From NCBI RefSeq assembly GCF_009741265.1, contig NZ_WOWL01000001.1:2666001-2730000 (forward strand): a stretch of DNA of 64,000 bases, given 5' to 3'. Source of the DNA: Pseudarthrobacter sp. GA104 (lineage in GTDB: Bacteria; Actinomycetota; Actinomycetes; Actinomycetales; Micrococcaceae). A program made the translations under genes and the position numbers. Numbering within the stretch: the first letter of the stretch is position 1; the number at the start of each line of letters is the position of its first letter. Shown one piece after another: positions 7,707 to 16,480 of this stretch. Below the pieces are notes generated by a model. It did not search any database and was not told where the DNA came from. It worked only from the letters and a program-made list of their open reading frames with translations.

Positions 7707-8426
7707 TCAGGCGCCCGTCAGGACCGGGGCCGTGAGGACGCCGTCCCGCATGGTGGCCACAACGTCGGTCAGCGGCACGAATTCGGTGTCGTGGGTGACC
7801 ATCACCGTGGCCACGTTGAATTCCGAGGTGACCTCGCGCAGGAGCCGGATGATCGATGTGCTGCGTTCGTGGTCCAGGGCTGCCGTCGGCTCGTCCACCA
7901 GCAGGACTTTCGGGTTCCCCATCAGTGCCCGGGCGATGTTCACCCGCTGGCGCTGGCCGCCGGAAAGCTGGTGCGGCAGTTTGCCGGCGCTCGCGGACAG
8001 TCCGACGACGTCCAGGAGTTCGGCGGCTTTCCTGCCGGCCGCTTTGGCGGGCTTTCCCCGCAAATGGTCGCTGATGATGAGCTGTTCGGCGGCCGTCAGG
8101 GAGGGGAGCAGGTTGGGCTGCTGGAAGATGATGCCCACCTTGCCGCGCCGCAGGGCGGTAAGGTCCCTGTCCCTGAGCCCGGCGGTATCGGTGCCGTCGA
8201 TGGTCACCTGTCCCCGGGTGGGCCGGACCAGGGTGGCGGCGGTGGCCAGCAGGCTTGATTTGCCGGACCCCGACGGCCCCACCAGGGAGACCAGCTGCCC
8301 CGCCTGTACGGTGAGGCTGACCCGGTCCAGGGCCGTTGTTGTTCCGCCCCCGTCCGGGTATTCGAGGGTGACGTCGGCCAGGCTCAGGGGAGCGGGCCCG
8401 GAGGCAGGAAACTGCATGGTGTTCAT
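7707..8426 (-). CDS. ABC transporter ATP-binding protein (MacB/LolD/DevA type)
   Basis: A 239-residue ATPase with Walker A GPSGSGKS (residues 50-57), Q-loop IIFQQPNLLPS near 104, signature LSGGQRQR near 158 and Walker B VLLVDEPTAALD. This subfamily pairs with FtsX/MacB-like permeases; many act as mechanotransmission exporters rather than pore-type importers. Its partner permease is immediately upstream on the same strand (12 nt gap). The pair is divergent from a two-component system that may control it. The substrate is unknown. Confidence 0.9.
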   Translation of the reverse strand: MNTMQFPASGPAPLSLADVTLEYPDGGGTTTALDRVSLTVQAGQLVSLVGPSGSGKSSLLATAATLVRPTRGQVTIDGTDTAGLRDRDLTALRRGKVGIIFQQPNLLPSLTAAEQLIISDHLRGKPAKAAGRKAAELLDVVGLSASAGKLPHQLSGGQRQRVNIARALMGNPKVLLVDEPTAALDHERSTSIIRLLREVTSEFNVATVMVTHDTEFVPLTDVVATMRDGVLTAPVLTGA

Positions 8427-8438
8427 GGTTTGTCCTTT

Positions 8439-9545
8439 CTAGTTCCCGCCGAGGGCGAGCAGGGGATCGATGGTGGTGACGCGCCGCACCGCGAGGGCCG
8501 CGCCGGCGAGTCCCAGGGCAATAATTCCGACGACGGGCACCAGCGTGGTGGCTGCCGTGAGCAGGAACGGGGCAGCCTGGGCGGCAAGGAGCCCGGCGGC
8601 CACACCAAGGATCCCGCCGGCGCCCGCCCCCGCCACCAGGACAAGTGCGGCCTGGGTGATGGCGTCCCGAAGGATGTAGGAGCCGGGGGCGCCCATGGCC
8701 TTCAGGACGGCAATGTCCCGGGTCCGCTGGATGGTCCATACCGTCAGGAACGCCACGATCACCAGGGACGAGATGCCGTACAGGAAAGCCTGCATCAGGG
8801 TCAGGGAGCCGTTCTCGCTCTTGAACGAGCCCAGCGCCTGGAACGAGCCGGTCCGTGAGGCGCTCACTGTGTTGGCCGCGGCGTTGGCTGCGGCTTCATC
8901 GGGGGCGGCGCCGTCCGCATGGGTGACGGCGACGACGGTGGCCAGCTGCCCGCCGTCGGACACGTGTGCCAGCGCGGTCCACGCTGGAAGCGCCGTCCAC
9001 ACCACACTCGTGTGGGCGTACCACTGGTCCTCAACAACGGCGCTGACGGAAAGTTCCACGCCGCCGATGTCCAGCGCGTCGCCCTGCCCGAGGGACAGCG
9101 CCTCCGCCACCGAAGCGCCCACCACCGCAGTGCCGGCTGACACGTCGGACGGCGCCAGCCCGCTTCCGGGAGCGACACCAAAGACGGCCACATTGGCCGT
9201 GCCCGAGCCGGCGGCAGCACCCTGGGCGCGGGTTTGGGTGATGCCCAGCGGTTCGGCGGAGCCAACACCCGGCTGGTGCTTCCAGGTGTCCACCTGGGCG
9301 GCGGTGACTGAGCTGTCGGTGTAGGAGGCCGTGGGAACACTGGAACCGGGTGCGCCGAACACCACCGTGTCCACCGGCGAACCGGCAGCAGCACCCAGCT
9401 TGCCAATCGCGGAAGTGGACTGCTCGGCCAGCCCGGCAGTCAGGCCGGACAGCATGACCAGCAGCAGGGTGATCAGGGCCACCACGCCGCCCATCATGGC
9501 GAACCGGCCCTTGGCGAAACGGATGTCGCGGAGTGCGAGGAACAC
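8439..9545 (-). CDS. FtsX-family ABC transporter permease (DevC-like)
   Basis: A 368-residue permease. An N-terminal TM (about residues 17-40, GGVVALITLLLVMLSGLTAG) is followed by a long extracytoplasmic region of about 200 residues. Three C-terminal TMs (FLYGISSLVIVAFLTVW and the last two around 300 and 335) follow, the FtsX/DevC topology. The start is taken as GTG 9545, giving VFLALRDIRFAKGRF, the usual family N-terminus; an upstream in-frame start exists but adds non-homologous residues. It forms an operon with the ATPase. Its promoter region is shared with the divergent sensor kinase. Confidence 0.8.
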   Translation of the reverse strand: MFLALRDIRFAKGRFAMMGGVVALITLLLVMLSGLTAGLAEQSTSAIGKLGAAAGSPVDTVVFGAPGSSVPTASYTDSSVTAAQVDTWKHQPGVGSAEPLGITQTRAQGAAAGSGTANVAVFGVAPGSGLAPSDVSAGTAVVGASVAEALSLGQGDALDIGGVELSVSAVVEDQWYAHTSVVWTALPAWTALAHVSDGGQLATVVAVTHADGAAPDEAAANAAANTVSASRTGSFQALGSFKSENGSLTLMQAFLYGISSLVIVAFLTVWTIQRTRDIAVLKAMGAPGSYILRDAITQAALVLVAGAGAGGILGVAAGLLAAQAAPFLLTAATTLVPVVGIIALGLAGAALAVRRVTTIDPLLALGGN

Positions 9546-9690
9546 GTTGTTCTTCTCTCGGTAGGGAGTTGCAGGGAGGGATCTCTGGAAGGAGGTCCCA
9601 ATCCACTGTCCCGCGCGGCGGCTCCCGGGCAATCGTGCAGCCAGTTGAGCCGCGGAGGAGGAATGGTGGAACCGGGCGTCAACCTTTTGA

Positions 9691-9720
9691 TTGACGCGTC
9701 GCCGGCCAGCCCGGCATAAG
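9691..9720 (+). promoter_or_regulatory. Candidate promoter for the sensor-kinase gene, leaderless
   Basis: TTGACG (9691-9696) and CATAAG (9715-9720) are 18 nt apart, close to the actinobacterial housekeeping consensus. Transcription would start about 7 nt later, at or next to the ATG at 9729. There is no Shine-Dalgarno-like sequence in front of that ATG, which agrees with a leaderless mRNA. Confidence 0.5.
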
Positions 9721-9728
9721 CTGGTGAA

Positions 9729-11072
9729 ATGCCCGCCGCGCCGCCACTGCCCCCTGTCAGCGCACCCGGGGAGGGTGTGCCGCGGGACCCGCTGAGCGCC
9801 GTCGAATCGGCGTCATCCGAAGCGATCCTGCGGGTGCTGAGGGTGGCGCTGCACACCGGGTTCGCAACCTTGCTGGTGGTGGGCGTGGTCCGGCTGCTTG
9901 CACCGGGATCCGCGGGATCCTTCCCGCTTCTGTGGGCCGGAGTTGCCCTTCTCCTGGCCGGCGTTTACCTCACCGGGACTGTCCTGGAACACCGCTTTGC
10001 CGCAGGCCGGACCACCTTCGACCCCCGGCGTCACGGCATCCAGTGGCTGGCCGCGGTGACGGCACTGTGGGCCCTCCTGCTGATGGGAAGCGCCGAGTTC
10101 GCCTGGCTGGCTTTCCCGCTGTTTTTCCTGCACGTCCACCTGCTGCCCCGGCCCGCCGCGCTGCTGACCATTGCGCTGATGACAGCGGCGGTCATTGCCT
10201 CCCAGTGGTCCGCCAGCGGTGAGCCGGTTCCGCACGTGGCAGCCGTCGTCGGGCCGCTGTTTGGCGCCGTCTTCGCCGTCATCACCGGCCTTGCCTACGT
10301 CGCCCTCTACCGTGAAGCCGAGAACCAGCGGCGGGCCGCGGACGAGCTGCGCCGGACCCGGCAGGAACTGGCAGCATCCCAGCACGAGGCCGGGGTGCTG
10401 GCGGAGCGGGAGCGGCTGGCCCGGGAGATCCATGACACGCTGGCGCAGGGCCTTTCCAGCATCGTCCTGCTTGCCCGCGCGGCGGAAAAGTCGCTGGCTG
10501 ACGGGGACCGGGGCACTGCCGCATCCCGGGTGGCCCTCATGCAGCAGACGGCTGCCGACAACCTGGCCGAAGCGCGCAGCTTTGTCCGCGGCCTGTCCTC
10601 GCCGCAACTGCACGAAACAACACTGGTGGAGGCCCTGCGCCGGCTTTGCGAGAACACTGAATCGGGTGCCGCCGCCCGCGGGATGCCTCTCCGCTGCCGG
10701 CTGGAAGTGGACGGCGACCCCGTCGAACTGCCGCAGCCGTACCGGGTCACCCTGCTCCGTGCCGCCCAGGCCAGCCTCGCCAACGTCCGCGACCACGCCC
10801 GCGCCAGCACCGCCGTCGTCACCCTCACCTTCCTGGGCACTGAGGTGACCATGGACATTTACGACGACGGCATCGGCTTTGACCCGTCCCTTGCTGTCCG
10901 TGCAGCGCACGACGGCGGTGCGGACGGCAGCGGCTTCGGCCTGCGCTCGCTGCAGCAACGGGTTAATTCACTCCACGGGTCGCTGGAACTGGAGGCGGCG
11001 CCGGGGGAAGGGGCGGTGGTGGCCATCCGGCTGCCGCTCGATGACACCTCCGTGGGAGGCGCCGATGAGTAG
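9729..11072 (+). CDS. Two-component sensor histidine kinase (HisKA_3 / NarL-partner type)
   Basis: A 447-residue kinase. About five hydrophobic segments span residues 35-195. Then come a short coiled-coil (AENQRRAADELRRTRQELAA), the HisKA_3 dimerisation helix with phospho-acceptor His235 in REIHDTLAQGLSS, and a HATPase domain with the G box DDGIGFD and SGFGLRSLQQRV. It lacks a large extracytoplasmic sensor, as in intramembrane-sensing (LiaS/DesK-like) kinases. It overlaps the response-regulator start by 8 nt and is divergent from the ABC transporter, a common arrangement for cell-envelope or antimicrobial-peptide stress modules. Confidence 0.9.
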   Translation: MPAAPPLPPVSAPGEGVPRDPLSAVESASSEAILRVLRVALHTGFATLLVVGVVRLLAPGSAGSFPLLWAGVALLLAGVYLTGTVLEHRFAAGRTTFDPRRHGIQWLAAVTALWALLLMGSAEFAWLAFPLFFLHVHLLPRPAALLTIALMTAAVIASQWSASGEPVPHVAAVVGPLFGAVFAVITGLAYVALYREAENQRRAADELRRTRQELAASQHEAGVLAERERLAREIHDTLAQGLSSIVLLARAAEKSLADGDRGTAASRVALMQQTAADNLAEARSFVRGLSSPQLHETTLVEALRRLCENTESGAAARGMPLRCRLEVDGDPVELPQPYRVTLLRAAQASLANVRDHARASTAVVTLTFLGTEVTMDIYDDGIGFDPSLAVRAAHDGGADGSGFGLRSLQQRVNSLHGSLELEAAPGEGAVVAIRLPLDDTSVGGADE

Positions 11073-11724
11073 CGTGCGGGTTCTGCTGGTCGATGACCAT
11101 CCGGTGGTCCGGGCCGGCCTGAGGGCCATGCTCACAGAGTTTGAGGGCATCTCCGTCGCTGCGGAAGCGGCCGACGGCACGGCTGCGCTGAAGGAACTGG
11201 CGCGGCTCACGGTCCTGGGCGAAGGAGTGGACCTTGTCCTCATGGACCTGCAGATGGGGGCCGGCATGGACGGGGTAGCGGCCACCGCCGAAATCCGGAG
11301 GCTGGCGGTGCCGCCGCCCGTCCTGATCCTCACCACCTACGACACGGACGCGGACATCCTGGCCGCCGTGGAGGCAGGGGCCAGCGGTTACATGCTCAAG
11401 GACGCGCCGCCGGAACAGATCCGGCAGGCCGTGTTCGCGGCCGCAGCGGGGGAAACCGTCCTTGCACCGCGGGCGGCGGCCCTGCTCATGAAGCGGATCA
11501 CCAACCCGGCCACCTCCCTCACCCCGCGAGAAGTCCAGCTGCTGGAGCTGTTGGCCACCGGGCTTTCCAACCGCGCTATTGCCAAACAGGTGTTCATTTC
11601 GGAGGCGACGGTCAAGACGCACCTGGTCCACATCTACGGGAAACTCGGCGTGGACAACCGGACGGCGGCCATCGCGGCTGCCACCCGGCGCCGGATCATC
11701 CGCCCGCCGGGGCAGGGCACGTAA
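11065..11724 (+). CDS. LuxR/NarL-family response regulator
   Basis: A 219-residue regulator. The receiver domain (about 5-125) has the acidic pair D10-D11, phospho-acceptor D61 in LVLMDLQM and Lys in MLKDAPPEQ. The C-terminal GerE/LuxR helix-turn-helix (LTPREVQLLELLATGLSN, then ISEATVKTHLVHIYGKLGV) binds DNA. Its ATG lies within the kinase gene's last codons, so the two are translationally coupled. It is likely to control the divergent ABC exporter, which is an inference from position only. Confidence 0.92.
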   Translation: MSSVRVLLVDDHPVVRAGLRAMLTEFEGISVAAEAADGTAALKELARLTVLGEGVDLVLMDLQMGAGMDGVAATAEIRRLAVPPPVLILTTYDTDADILAAVEAGASGYMLKDAPPEQIRQAVFAAAAGETVLAPRAAALLMKRITNPATSLTPREVQLLELLATGLSNRAIAKQVFISEATVKTHLVHIYGKLGVDNRTAAIAAATRRRIIRPPGQGT

Positions 11725-11819
11725 CCGCCCGCGGAGCCGAGGGGGGCCACCGCCCCCGTAAACTCGATGTCATCACCGCCCGGACCCGTTCCCCGCCGTC
11801 GCTGAACGAAAGGCATCCC

Positions 11820-11888
11820 ATGACGTTCTACCGCCATGACCCGCGGCTCATACTTCCCGCCGCCGTGGAAGTCCGAAAAGCACCATGA
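11820..11888 (+). CDS. 22-residue leader ORF translationally coupled to ppsR
   Basis: A short open frame (MTFYRHDPRLILPAAVEV then RKAP) begins with ATG 7 nt after an AAAGG ribosome-binding site. It stops at TGA overlapping the ppsR ATG as ATGA. The tight stop-start overlap suggests re-initiation or coupling. The peptide has no recognised domain. It could be a conserved leader peptide or just an upstream ORF; conservation in relatives would decide. Confidence 0.4.
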   Translation: MTFYRHDPRLILPAAVEVRKAP

Positions 11889-12703
11889 GCAGCGGCGATC
11901 TCCGTCCCGTCTACTTCCTCTCGGACAGCACCGGCATCACTGCGGAAACGCTCGGCAATACCCTGCTGACGCAGTTTCCCGTGAACAATTTCGACCGTGT
12001 AACAATCCCGTTCATCACCAACGCGGGGCAGGCGCGTTCCGTCGTCGAGACCATCGACGGCCTCGCTGCCAAGGGCCTGCAGCCCATTGTCTTTTCCACG
12101 GCGGTCAACGGCGAAATACGGCAGATCCTTGGCACCTGCCAGGGCATCGTCGTGGACCTCATCGGGACCCATATTGGAGTCCTGGAACAGGGGCTCGGCA
12201 CGCCGGCCAGCGGGGAACCGGGCAGGGCGCACGGGCTGGGGAACGCTGCCCGATACCAGTCAAGGATGGCCGCGGTGGAGTACGCCATGGAGCACGACGA
12301 CGGCCAGAGCCTGCGCGCATTGGAGAAGGCACAGGTCATCCTGGTGGCCCCCTCCCGGTGCGGCAAGACCCCCACCACCATGTACCTGGCCCTGCAGCAC
12401 GGGATCTTCGCCGCCAACTTTCCCTTGGTGGACGAGGACTTTGAGCGGGAAGGACTGCCGAAACCGCTGAGGCCCTTTGTTTCGAAGTGTTTCGGCCTGA
12501 CCACGAATCCGCTGCGGCTCAGCCAGGTCCGCACCGAACGGCGGCGCGGCTCCCCCTACGCTTCCCTGCGCCAGTGCGGGTTCGAGCTGCGCAGCGCGGA
12601 GCGCCTGTACGAGTCCTACGGGATTCCGTACCTGAATTCGGCCAGCGTGTCCGTTGAGGAAATGGCGGCGACCATCCTCCAGAAGATGAACCTCAAGCAT
12701 TAG
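11885..12703 (+). CDS. ppsR: PEP synthase / PPDK regulatory kinase-phosphorylase (PSRP, DUF299)
   Basis: A 272-residue bifunctional regulator of the PSRP family. It ADP-phosphorylates a Thr of PEP synthase or pyruvate phosphate dikinase to turn it off, and removes the phosphate with Pi to turn it on. The N-terminal [17 protein letters not shown] and the P-loop [10 protein letters not shown] (about residues 155-164) are diagnostic, as are [15 protein letters not shown] and [15 protein letters not shown] near the C-terminus. The adjacent ppsA downstream is the expected target. A 22-codon ORF overlaps the start. Confidence 0.93.
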   Translation: MSSGDLRPVYFLSDSTGITAETLGNTLLTQFPVNNFDRVTIPFITNAGQARSVVETIDGLAAKGLQPIVFSTAVNGEIRQILGTCQGIVVDLIGTHIGVLEQGLGTPASGEPGRAHGLGNAARYQSRMAAVEYAMEHDDGQSLRALEKAQVILVAPSRCGKTPTTMYLALQHGIFAANFPLVDEDFEREGLPKPLRPFVSKCFGLTTNPLRLSQVRTERRRGSPYASLRQCGFELRSAERLYESYGIPYLNSASVSVEEMAATILQKMNLKH

Positions 12704-12782
12704 GGAAAAGTTTCACAAGTCCAGTGTGGCGCACGTCATGTGGCAGGACTTTTGGAGACCTGACACTGTGGACAGGAACTGT

Positions 12783-12827
12783 GCGCACCTACGCGCGTCC
12801 GCCGTGCGCGGATGCGGGTAGGTGCGC
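12783..12827 (+). promoter_or_regulatory. Long hairpin in the ppsA leader
   Basis: GCGCACCTAC (12783-12792) pairs with GTAGGTGCGC (12818-12827). Inside, CGCGTCCGC (12794-12802) pairs with GCGGATGCG (12808-12816) with one G-T, giving about 19 pairs and a 5-nt loop. The ppsA ribosome-binding site AAGGAG starts about 11 nt after the stem. It lacks a T-run, so it is more likely a translational or stability element than a terminator. No ligand-binding class is recognised. Confidence 0.55.
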
Positions 12828-12852
12828 GACCCTCTGCAAAGGAGCAGCAACT

Positions 12853-15246
12853 ATGACAACAGACATCCTGTGGTTCTCCGAACTCGGGCTCAAGGACCTG
12901 GACCGGGTGGGCGGCAAGAATGCCTCCCTCGGCGAAATGGTGCAGAACCTGACCTCCGCCGGCGTACAGGTGCCGGACGGTTTCGCCACCACCGCTGACG
13001 CCTACCGCCGCTTCCTGGCAGACTCCGGCCTGGACCAGAAGATCGCCGACCGGCTGGTGGGCCTGGATACTGATGATGTGACGGCCTTGGCCGCAGCAGG
13101 CCAGGAGATCCGGTCCCTGGTGCGCGGGACGCCTTTCCTCCCGGACTTCGAAGAACAGATCCGGAACTCCTACCAGCAGCTGGTCGAGAAGCACGGCGGC
13201 TCCGCGGACCTCTCCTGGGCGGTGCGGTCCAGTGCGACCGCCGAAGATCTGCCCGACGCCTCCTTCGCCGGGCAGCAGGAAACCTTCCTGAACGTCCGCG
13301 GCATCGAGAACATCCTGCAGGCCATCAAGGACGTCTTCGCGTCCCTGTACAACGACCGGGCCATCGCCTACCGCGTCCACCACAAGTTCGAGCACGCCGA
13401 CGTGGCACTTTCGGCCGGCGTCCAGCGGATGGTGCGCTCCGACGTCGGGTCCTCCGGTGTCATGTTCACCATGGACACCGAATCAGGCTTCCAGGACGCC
13501 GTTTTTGTCACCTCATCCTACGGCCTGGGCGAAGCCGTCGTCCAGGGTGCCGTGAACCCGGACGAGTTCTACGTGTACAAGCCGGCCCTGGCGGCGGGCC
13601 GCCCCGCCATCCTCAAGCGCGGCCTGGGCGAGAAAGCCCTCCAGATGACCTACACGAACAGCCAGGAAGTGGGCCGCACCATCGACTTCGTGCCGGTGGA
13701 GGCTTCCCTGCGCTCGCGCTTCAGCCTCAGCGACGACGACGTCGAGCAGCTCGCCCGGCACGCCGTCGCCATCGAGAAGCACTACGGCCGGCCCATGGAC
13801 ATTGAGTGGGGCAAGGACGGCATTGACGGCGGCCTGTACATCCTGCAGGCACGCCCGGAAACCGTGCAGTCCCGCCGTGCCCCCGGCAGCCAGACCCGCT
13901 TCCGCCTCAACGAAACCGGCCCGGTCCTGGCGGAAGGCCGTGCCATTGGCCAGCGCATCGGCGCCGGCAGCGTCCGCATCCTCACCGCACTCGACCAGAT
14001 GGCGGCATTCCAGACGGGCGACGTCCTCGTCGCGGACATGACCGATCCCGACTGGGAACCGATCATGAAGCGCGCCTCCGCCATCGTCACAAACCGCGGC
14101 GGCCGGACCTGCCATGCCGCCATCATCGCCCGCGAGCTGGGGATCCCCGCGGTGGTGGGAACCGGCCACGCAACTGATGCGCTGTCCGACGGCGTCGAGG
14201 TCACTGTTTCCTGCGCCGACGGCGAGACCGGGGTCATCTACAAGGGGCTGCTGGACTTCACGGTCGAGGAAACCGGGATCACCCAACTGCCCGAGGCGCC
14301 GGTGAAAGTGATGATGAACGTGGGAACGCCGGAACAGGCGTTTACCTTTGCCCAGCTGCCCAACCACGGCGTGGGCCTTGCCCGCCTCGAGTTCATCATC
14401 AACCGCCAGATCGGCATCCACCCCAAAGCCTTGCTGAACCTTGAGGACCAGGCGCCGGACGTGGCTGATGAAATCCGGGAACGGATCGCCGCCTATGACA
14501 GCCCGCGCGACTACTACATCAAGCGCCTGGCCGAGGGTGTGGCCACCATCGCCGCCGCCTTCGCGCCTGAGCCGGTCATCGTGCGCATGTCCGATTTCAA
14601 GTCCAACGAGTATGCCAACCTCATCGGCGGGCCCGCCTACGAACCGCACGAAGAAAACCCGATGCTCGGTTTCCGCGGCGCCTCACGCTACCTCGATCCC
14701 TCGTTCCGGGACTGCTTCGACCTCGAGTGCGAGGCGCTGTCCTTCGTCCGCAACGAGATGGGCCTGACCAACGTCAAGCTCATGATCCCCTTCGTGCGGA
14801 CCCTGGACGAGGCCCGCGGCGTTATCGACCTCCTCGCGGAGAACGGGCTGCGGCGCGGCGAAAATGGCCTCGAGGTCATCATGATGTGCGAACTGCCGTC
14901 CAACGCGCTGCTGGCGGACGAGTTCCTGGACTACTTCGACGGTTTCTCCATCGGCTCCAACGACATGACCCAGCTGACCTTGGGCCTTGACCGGGATTCG
15001 GCGGTGGTGGCCGGGGGCTTCGATGAGCGCGATCCTGCCGTGAAGAAGCTGTTGGCAATGGCAATTCGGGCTTGCAGGGAGCGCGGTAAGTACGTCGGTA
15101 TCTGTGGCCAGGGCCCCAGCGACCACCCCGACCTGGCGGAGTGGCTGGTTGACCAGGGCATCGAATCCGTCTCCCTCAACCCGGACACCGTGGTGGACAC
15201 CTGGATCAGGCTTGCTGAAAGCAGGCAGCTGGCCCCCCAGGGCTGA
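12853..15246 (+). CDS. ppsA: Phosphoenolpyruvate synthase
   Basis: A 797-residue enzyme converting pyruvate + ATP + water to PEP + AMP + Pi, the entry to gluconeogenesis from pyruvate. Domains: N-terminal ATP-grasp-like PPDK_N ([10 protein letters not shown] near residue 20, [20 protein letters not shown] near 118), the swivelling phosphohistidine domain with His421 in [14 protein letters not shown] (same position as the E. coli catalytic His), and the C-terminal TIM-barrel PEP/pyruvate domain with [20 protein letters not shown]. The length is typical. GGAG upstream fixes ATG 12853. The target Thr of PpsR precedes the His (NRGGRTCH). It follows ppsR with a 149-nt structured gap. Confidence 0.95.
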   Translation: MTTDILWFSELGLKDLDRVGGKNASLGEMVQNLTSAGVQVPDGFATTADAYRRFLADSGLDQKIADRLVGLDTDDVTALAAAGQEIRSLVRGTPFLPDFEEQIRNSYQQLVEKHGGSADLSWAVRSSATAEDLPDASFAGQQETFLNVRGIENILQAIKDVFASLYNDRAIAYRVHHKFEHADVALSAGVQRMVRSDVGSSGVMFTMDTESGFQDAVFVTSSYGLGEAVVQGAVNPDEFYVYKPALAAGRPAILKRGLGEKALQMTYTNSQEVGRTIDFVPVEASLRSRFSLSDDDVEQLARHAVAIEKHYGRPMDIEWGKDGIDGGLYILQARPETVQSRRAPGSQTRFRLNETGPVLAEGRAIGQRIGAGSVRILTALDQMAAFQTGDVLVADMTDPDWEPIMKRASAIVTNRGGRTCHAAIIARELGIPAVVGTGHATDALSDGVEVTVSCADGETGVIYKGLLDFTVEETGITQLPEAPVKVMMNVGTPEQAFTFAQLPNHGVGLARLEFIINRQIGIHPKALLNLEDQAPDVADEIRERIAAYDSPRDYYIKRLAEGVATIAAAFAPEPVIVRMSDFKSNEYANLIGGPAYEPHEENPMLGFRGASRYLDPSFRDCFDLECEALSFVRNEMGLTNVKLMIPFVRTLDEARGVIDLLAENGLRRGENGLEVIMMCELPSNALLADEFLDYFDGFSIGSNDMTQLTLGLDRDSAVVAGGFDERDPAVKKLLAMAIRACRERGKYVGICGQGPSDHPDLAEWLVDQGIESVSLNPDTVVDTWIRLAESRQLAPQG

Positions 15247-15341
15247 GGGACCTTCGGCACTTCCGCTCCTGCCAGGTTGAGTCAAAGCTGTTCGCAGGGC
15301 CCGTGCCGCGGGTCCTGCGGACGGCGGCCTTGGAGGGAACG

Positions 15342-15791
15342 ATGAAGCCGATCATCGGAGAAATAGTGATCGCCGCCCCGATCGAGGCAGTCTTCGATTT
15401 CGTGGCGGACGAAACCAACGAGCCCCTCTACAACCCACGCATGGTGCAGGTGGAGAAGCTCACGCCCGGGCCCGTTGGGCTCGGGACCCGGTACGCCGCC
15501 GTCATGAAGGGGCGGCGCCGCACCCGCGTGACCATCGAGTGCACGGGGTTCAACCGTCCCCGTTCGCTGAAATCGCACAGCCGGACTTCCGGCCTGGACA
15601 TCACCGGCGGACTGACTTTCGCCCCGCAAGGAAACCACTGCAGGCTCCGCTGGGTCTGGAGGCTGGAGCCGCACGGCCCGCTGCGGCTTCTCGGACCCCT
15701 GGTGAGGGCCGTGGGCAACCGCCGGGAACAGGCCACCTGGATGGCGCTGAAGGAATACCTGGAGCTGCGCCAGCCTGCCGGGCAAGTCTAG
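15342..15791 (+). CDS. SRPBCC-family protein
   Basis: A 149-residue single-domain SRPBCC (START-like) protein starting KPIIGEIVIAAPIEAVFDFV, with FVADETNEPLYNPRM, the usual first helix of polyketide-cyclase-like members. It is only distantly similar to the two SRPBCC proteins near the left edge and has no tail. GGAGGG 7 nt upstream supports ATG 15342. It ends 4 nt before the next gene, so the two are probably co-transcribed. The ligand is unknown. Confidence 0.8.
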   Translation: MKPIIGEIVIAAPIEAVFDFVADETNEPLYNPRMVQVEKLTPGPVGLGTRYAAVMKGRRRTRVTIECTGFNRPRSLKSHSRTSGLDITGGLTFAPQGNHCRLRWVWRLEPHGPLRLLGPLVRAVGNRREQATWMALKEYLELRQPAGQV

Positions 15792-15795
15792 GATC

Positions 15796-16266
15796 ATGGC
15801 CATGGGCATGACACAGCCGGGATCGAACACCGAGGTCCTCACTGAAGCGGAGTGCTGGAAGTACCTGCGCTCCTCGTACATCGGCAGGCTGGCGGTCATC
15901 AACGGGACCGCCCCCGAGATTTTTCCGGTGAACATCGTGGCGGCAGAGGAGGCACTCTATTTTCGGACTGCCCCTGGCACCAAGTTGCGCTCCTTGCTCG
16001 CAGGGGCCGCTGTGGCGCTGGAGACGGACGGGCTGAACGCGTACAGCACCGAGGTGTGGAGCGTGGTGGTCAAAGGCATTCCCGAGCCCGTGGAAGACGG
16101 CGTCTTGCCCCTGGAGCTTGCGGACCCGGACCGTGAACCTTGGGAACCAGGCCTCAAGGAGCACCTGGTTCGGATCAACCCCACCGAGGTCACCGGACGC
16201 AGGTTCGCTGTCCACACGCGGACGCGGTGGTGGCCGCCGCTGGATTTCTCGTCGGACTGGACGTAG
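15796..16266 (+). CDS. Pyridoxamine 5'-phosphate oxidase-like (FMN/F420 split barrel) protein
   Basis: A 156-residue split-barrel protein. LTEAECWKYLRSSYIGRLAV is the opening of the actinobacterial PNPOx-like group, followed by IFPVNIVAAEEALYFRTAPG and TKLRSLLAGAAVALETD, the flavin-binding strands. A C-terminal RTRWWPP is usual for this subfamily. Members bind FMN, F420 or haem; the activity is not predictable. Three in-frame ATGs (15796, 15802, 15808) are possible and the first is used. No strong ribosome-binding site is visible, which fits coupling to the preceding SRPBCC gene. Confidence 0.8.
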   Translation: MAMGMTQPGSNTEVLTEAECWKYLRSSYIGRLAVINGTAPEIFPVNIVAAEEALYFRTAPGTKLRSLLAGAAVALETDGLNAYSTEVWSVVVKGIPEPVEDGVLPLELADPDREPWEPGLKEHLVRINPTEVTGRRFAVHTRTRWWPPLDFSSDWT

Positions 16267-16415
16267 GGCATCAGAGGCGGTTCGATCCAAGGGCACTCTC
16301 AGGTTCTGCTCAAGGTTCGATCAATATTCGCGGTGATCTGCCGAATTGGACTTTGGCGGAAGCTATCACCGGATAGATTGCTGTCTGTTTCCACGTTCCC
16401 CAACACGGAAGCAAG

Positions 16416-16454
16416 GGAGCCCCCGCGCTGGAGCTAGACTCGCGCGGGGGTTCC
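16416..16454. terminator. Hairpin between convergent genes
   Basis: GGAGCCCCCGCGC pairs with GCGCGGGGGTTCC (13 pairs including one G-T) around a 13-nt loop, between the flavin-barrel gene and the converging permease. No long T-run follows. The 215-nt gap holds nothing else I can identify. Confidence 0.55.
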
Positions 16455-16480
16455 GCCATTCTGCGAGGCGCCCGGACCGC

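Noticed and set aside
16267..16480. Possible tRNA-like sequence (GGTTCGATC occurs twice)
   Set aside because: No cloverleaf can be folded around either occurrence; no tRNA was found anywhere in the window.
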